DNA of 64,000 nt. Origin: Vicia villosa. Its lineage: Eukaryota; Streptophyta; Magnoliopsida; Fabales; Fabaceae. Below, piece after piece: positions 60,887 to 64,000 of this stretch. Position 1 is the first letter of the stretch, and every line of letters starts with the position of its first letter. The notes beneath the pieces were generated by a model. It was not told the origin of the DNA. It saw only the letters and a program-made list of their open reading frames with translations, and did not search any database. Position numbers and translations under genes: made by a program. Where the stretch lies: assembly GCF_029867415.1 (NCBI RefSeq), contig NC_081182.1, forward strand, positions 16,366,497 through 16,430,496, in the 5' to 3' direction.

Positions 60887-62968
60887 ATGAGTTCAGACAG
60901 CCGCAGTCGAAGCCGAAGCAGGAGTAGGAGTCGTAGCCCAGGGATCCGTAAGATTCGCTCTGATCGACATTCCTATCGCGATGCTCCTTACAGAAGAGAT
61001 TCAAGTCGGGGTTTCAGGTTTTTTTTTCAAACTATTTATTTTCTGTTACCTTTTCCTACTCAAATGTTCTGGTTAGAAGGTTGGATAAGAATGAAACTGT
61101 GCTGTCTAGAAGAGGCTTTAAATGTTTATAGTGCTGTTTGTAAATCCCTAAGCCAATTTATGTACTTTTTATAAAATGATATCTTCACACTCTACCTGCT
61201 GCTCTGATAAGTTCTTTTTATCAAGCCGTTTGACATTTTGATTGTGGGTGGCTTTTCTCACCGCAGTAACTATAACTTTTTTTTTTGTCAGCCGAGACAA
61301 TTTGTGCAAGAACTGCAAGAGGCCTGGTCACTATGCTAGAGAGTGCCCTAATGTTGCAGTTTGCCACAATTGTGGCCTTCCAGGGTATGGAAATTCAGTC
61401 TCCATTTTTATTTATTTTACTTAGCATGCTATTCTTTCATGTATTACATTCTTTGGGTTTTGTTTGGGAGTTTAAAAGGGGAGGGGAGGACTTTGAAACA
61501 AAGGAAGAAGGATGAAATGGAGGGTCTTGAGGAGTTTATTTTTCTTATAATACATAATCCCCCTAATATGGGGTAAGTCAAAATTTTTATCTTAGGGTTC
61601 TGGAGGGCTTTGATAAACTATCCAAATTAAAACTATGTTTTTATGATTCTCTAAATATTAAAAATATACTAATCACGTCTATACATAAACACTCTTTCAA
61701 AGAAGCTAAAAGAATTATTTTTTTGTCCTCCTCCATTTTCTCTCCGAAACCCTTCCTTCCTCTTCAAACTTCCAAACAGAGCCATATTAAATTATCATGG
61801 TGAGGGACGGAAGTTGGTCTTTGAGCTTTCTCTTTAATTTGGACCTTGCATAATTTAAGTTGATAATTGAAGTTTTTAACAGATTCATTGTGGACATTTC
61901 ATTTTGAACTACAGCTACATTTTCTTTCATAGATTTTGATACCTATTAGTACTGACATGCTTTACTTACATTTTTTCTGATGAAACTTTCCTTTAATGAA
62001 CCTTGCTCTCATGTCCATAATGTCACCTTAGGATCTACTGCCAATTCATTTGTGTTACATTATGGACTGTGGTTGACTTAGGCAATTCACATATTATATT
62101 CATCTTCTGCTCATTTTATTTCTTCTTCTTTGGCTTTATGTTGATGGTGAATAATTGCTTTATATAGTATGTTATTGAAGTTCCCAGTCTTTCAAGAGGC
62201 ATCAGTTGTGTTGTCTGAAAAGATTGAAAAAAAACTCATTATTTGCCTTGATTCACTGAGTACCAGTGTTGTCAAAAGCTGATTACAGAAAACAGCAGTT
62301 TGTTTATACTCTGCCATGCAACAGTGCTACATTTTCTGATTTTTTCCTTTTTATGCTTAATCAGGCACATTGCTTCTGAATGCTCCACAAAATCCGTGTG
62401 CTGGAATTGCAAAGAACCTGGCCACATGGCCAGCAGTTGTCCAAATGAGGGCATTTGCCACACCTGTGGTAAAACTGGCCATCGTGCTAGGGAGTGCTCA
62501 GCTCCAGCAATGCCTCCAGGGGACTTAAGGTTGTGCCATAACTGCTATAAGCAGGGCCACATTGCTGTTGAATGTACGAATGAGAAGGCTTGCAATAACT
62601 GTAGGAAAACAGGGCACTTGGCACGTGATTGTCCAAATGACCCAATTTGCAACGTGTGCAATGTTTCTGGACATGTGGCTAGACAATGTCCAAAATCCAA
62701 CGTTATTGGAGATCACAGTGGCAGAGGCAGCTTCCGTGGTGCTGGCGGAGCAGGTGGTGGTGGTTACCGTGATGTTGTGTGCAGGAACTGTCAACAGTTG
62801 GGTCATATGAGCCGTGACTGCATGGGCCCCTTGATGATTTGTCACAATTGTGGAGGCCGTGGTCACTTGGCATATGAGTGTCCTTCAGGTCGCTTTATGG
62901 ATCGCTACCCTAGTGATCGCTTTGTGGATCGCTACCCTAATGATCGCTACCATAGTAGGAGATACTAA
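60887..62968 (+). CDS. RS-rich protein with nine CCHC zinc knuckles, copy B (AT1G75560-like)
   Basis: Three coding exons, 60887-61017, 61292-61384 and 62365-62968 (828 nt, 275 aa plus TAA), with the same exon-1 and exon-2 lengths (131 and 93 nt) and splice phases as copy A. It has the same SR head and nine intact C-X2-C-X4-H-X4-C knuckles. Differences: HIASEC for HISSEC in knuckle 2, IRKIRS for IRRIRS near the N-terminus, one Gly fewer in the linker, and nine extra residues at the C-terminus from duplication of the DRY/FVDRYP segment (RFMDRYPSDRFVDRYPNDRY). Both copies look functional, with few coding changes, so the duplication is fairly recent or both are under constraint. Expected role: nucleic-acid binding, probably RNA, as for CNBP/GIS2 relatives. 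Confidence 0.93.
61455..61783. mobile_element. MITE in intron 2 of copy B (uninterrupted)
   Basis: Ends GGGTTTTGTTTGGGAGTTTA and the complement of GGCTCTGTTTGGAAGTTTGA. Same site and family as 36785-37705 in copy A, here without the hAT-like insertion. Confidence 0.75.
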
Positions 62969-63310
62969 TGGATTAAAGGTTATGGATCATGGTTATAATT
63001 TATATTGTTGTTTTTCTATGATTATCTGGTTGAGGACTGATTGTTGAATATTGGTAGTGTGTGTGTTTGCTCTTACTCTGCAATCGGTAGAGTCACGACA
63101 ATGATCATGATGCCAATACATGGGCTATAAGTGCTTATGATTGTGCTTGAGCTAGGAATAAGATTTTGCTACTTGTAAGAGGCATGGTTTTTGTTAACTT
63201 AATAAGCTACTATGTTGAAGTTTATTGTGTTATGTCGCATTATATTTATACCTAGAGTCCAATGGTGTGAAAGTATTACCAATTTTAGTATATTTTCAAT
63301 TGCGTTTATC

Positions 63311-64000
63311 ATAAAAAAATCAATTTTTTTATGATAGCAATATCATAAAAAAATGGTTTTTTTTTTTTGCTTGTTGCAGATTTTGGTCTTTCTTTAATTG
63401 ATTTGCGATTCTTTACACCGGTTTTGAATATGAACGAACACCCATCATAATAAAACATTGCTTCCTCATTTCAAGATACTAATACGATGTTAGCACTTCA
63501 ATCATTCAAGTGGTTGAGCAACTTTAAAGTGGGGTAGTCTTTATATTAGTACACTATAATTTTGAAGAATATGTAAGTGTATATAAATTAATTGGATCCA
63601 CTAAACATCACATAATTGATTTTATATTCTCAAAATATTAGGACTGGACAAAATGGAGAGTAAAAAAATCGAGTATCTTGACATGTGGTCTTAAACTGTA
63701 CTGATATAATAGGGGTTTTGAGCTCATAAAATAGGGATTAAGAAAACAACACATAGTAATATAGTGGATGAGAAAATTTACCAGAGAAGTGAAGAGTTTC
63801 CAGCCAGGTGCTGGACTGAAGCCGTGACTAGAGAGAGTTCTTGAGTATAAAAATAAAATAAACAAAAAAGAACCGTCAATGATGGTGAATTAGTACATTG
63901 GAAGCGGTTCAAAGAACAAAAACAAAAATGAAAGAAATGATAAGAGAAGCTCAAGTTGGATGCTACCTACAAGTTGGATGCTACGGTGCTGACATTTTGT
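63311..64000. other. AT-rich region at the window end
   Basis: No gene recognised. Confidence 0.5.

Larger units (their letters stand above)
59206..63310 (+). repeat. Inverted duplication, arm B
   Basis: Opposite-orientation counterpart of 34691-38990. Homology runs from about TTTTATTTCACTCTTCCAAA, through the gene, to about TTTTAGTATATTTTCAATTG near 63300. The arms face each other head to head with about 20 kb between them. Confidence 0.85.

Overview
This is plant nuclear DNA: AT-rich, with spliced genes (GT-AG introns, several long) and dense retrotransposons and small DNA transposons. Two very long solo LTRs of Ogre type (Ty3/gypsy, Tat lineage), together with the MITE and SINE types present, point to a papilionoid legume, probably of the Medicago/Trifolium/Pisum/Vicia clade. 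The species is an inference. No prokaryotic operon, CRISPR array, rRNA or tRNA gene was seen.

Four host protein genes can be supported. (1) A class A GATA transcription factor on + (3221-4199, two coding exons, 298 aa, plus a likely 5'-UTR intron). (2) An FMP32/MCUR1-type (DUF1640) mitochondrial membrane protein on - (21026-25140, seven coding exons, 219 aa, with a 2.95-kb third intron full of repeats). (3) and (4) Two paralogous genes for an RS-rich protein with nine CCHC zinc knuckles (AT1G75560-like). Copy A is on - (35086-38279, 267 aa) and copy B on + (60887-62968, 275 aa). They form a head-to-head inverted duplication of about 4.1-4.3 kb per arm with about 20 kb between the arms. All exon joins were checked for frame and add up exactly.

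Layout. 1-1643: 5' part of a copia element (LTR, PBS, gag, zinc knuckle, protease), cut by the window edge, next to a MITE. 3.0-4.3 kb: GATA gene. 6.0-9.2 kb: decayed copia element with one LTR, abutting a half copy of the same MITE. 9.3-13.9 kb: AT-rich DNA with a 2.3-kb fold-back structure around a long TA repeat. 13.9-19.9 kb: full-length, nearly intact L1-type LINE; ORF1 is open and ORF2 has one stop. 21-25 kb: FMP32 gene. 25.4-28.6 kb: decayed plant-mobile-domain (MAIN-like) gene between clusters of a 22-bp palindrome. 28.8-33.5 kb: gypsy, LINE and copia remnants with an hAT MITE and a second MITE. 34.7-39.0 kb: zinc-knuckle gene A. 39.4-40.3 kb: nested hAT-like elements. 40.4-43.8 kb and 47.3-51.3 kb: two solo LTRs with perfect 5-bp target duplications. 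53.3-55.0 kb: non-autonomous CACTA element. 55.3-56.0 kb: tandem array. 56.4-58.9 kb: unrecognised ORFs. 59.2-63.3 kb: zinc-knuckle gene B.

The host genes do not form a pathway. The interest lies in repeat biology. Insertions can be ordered in time because the duplicated zinc-knuckle introns share one MITE, while only copy A carries an hAT-like element inside it, and that element contains an snRNA-type promoter motif pair. Other leads are the palindrome clusters around the mobile-domain pseudogene, a 43-bp minisatellite inside an Ogre-type LTR, an ATGA stop/start overlap between the two LINE ORFs, and Pol III-like boxes inside an hAT MITE.
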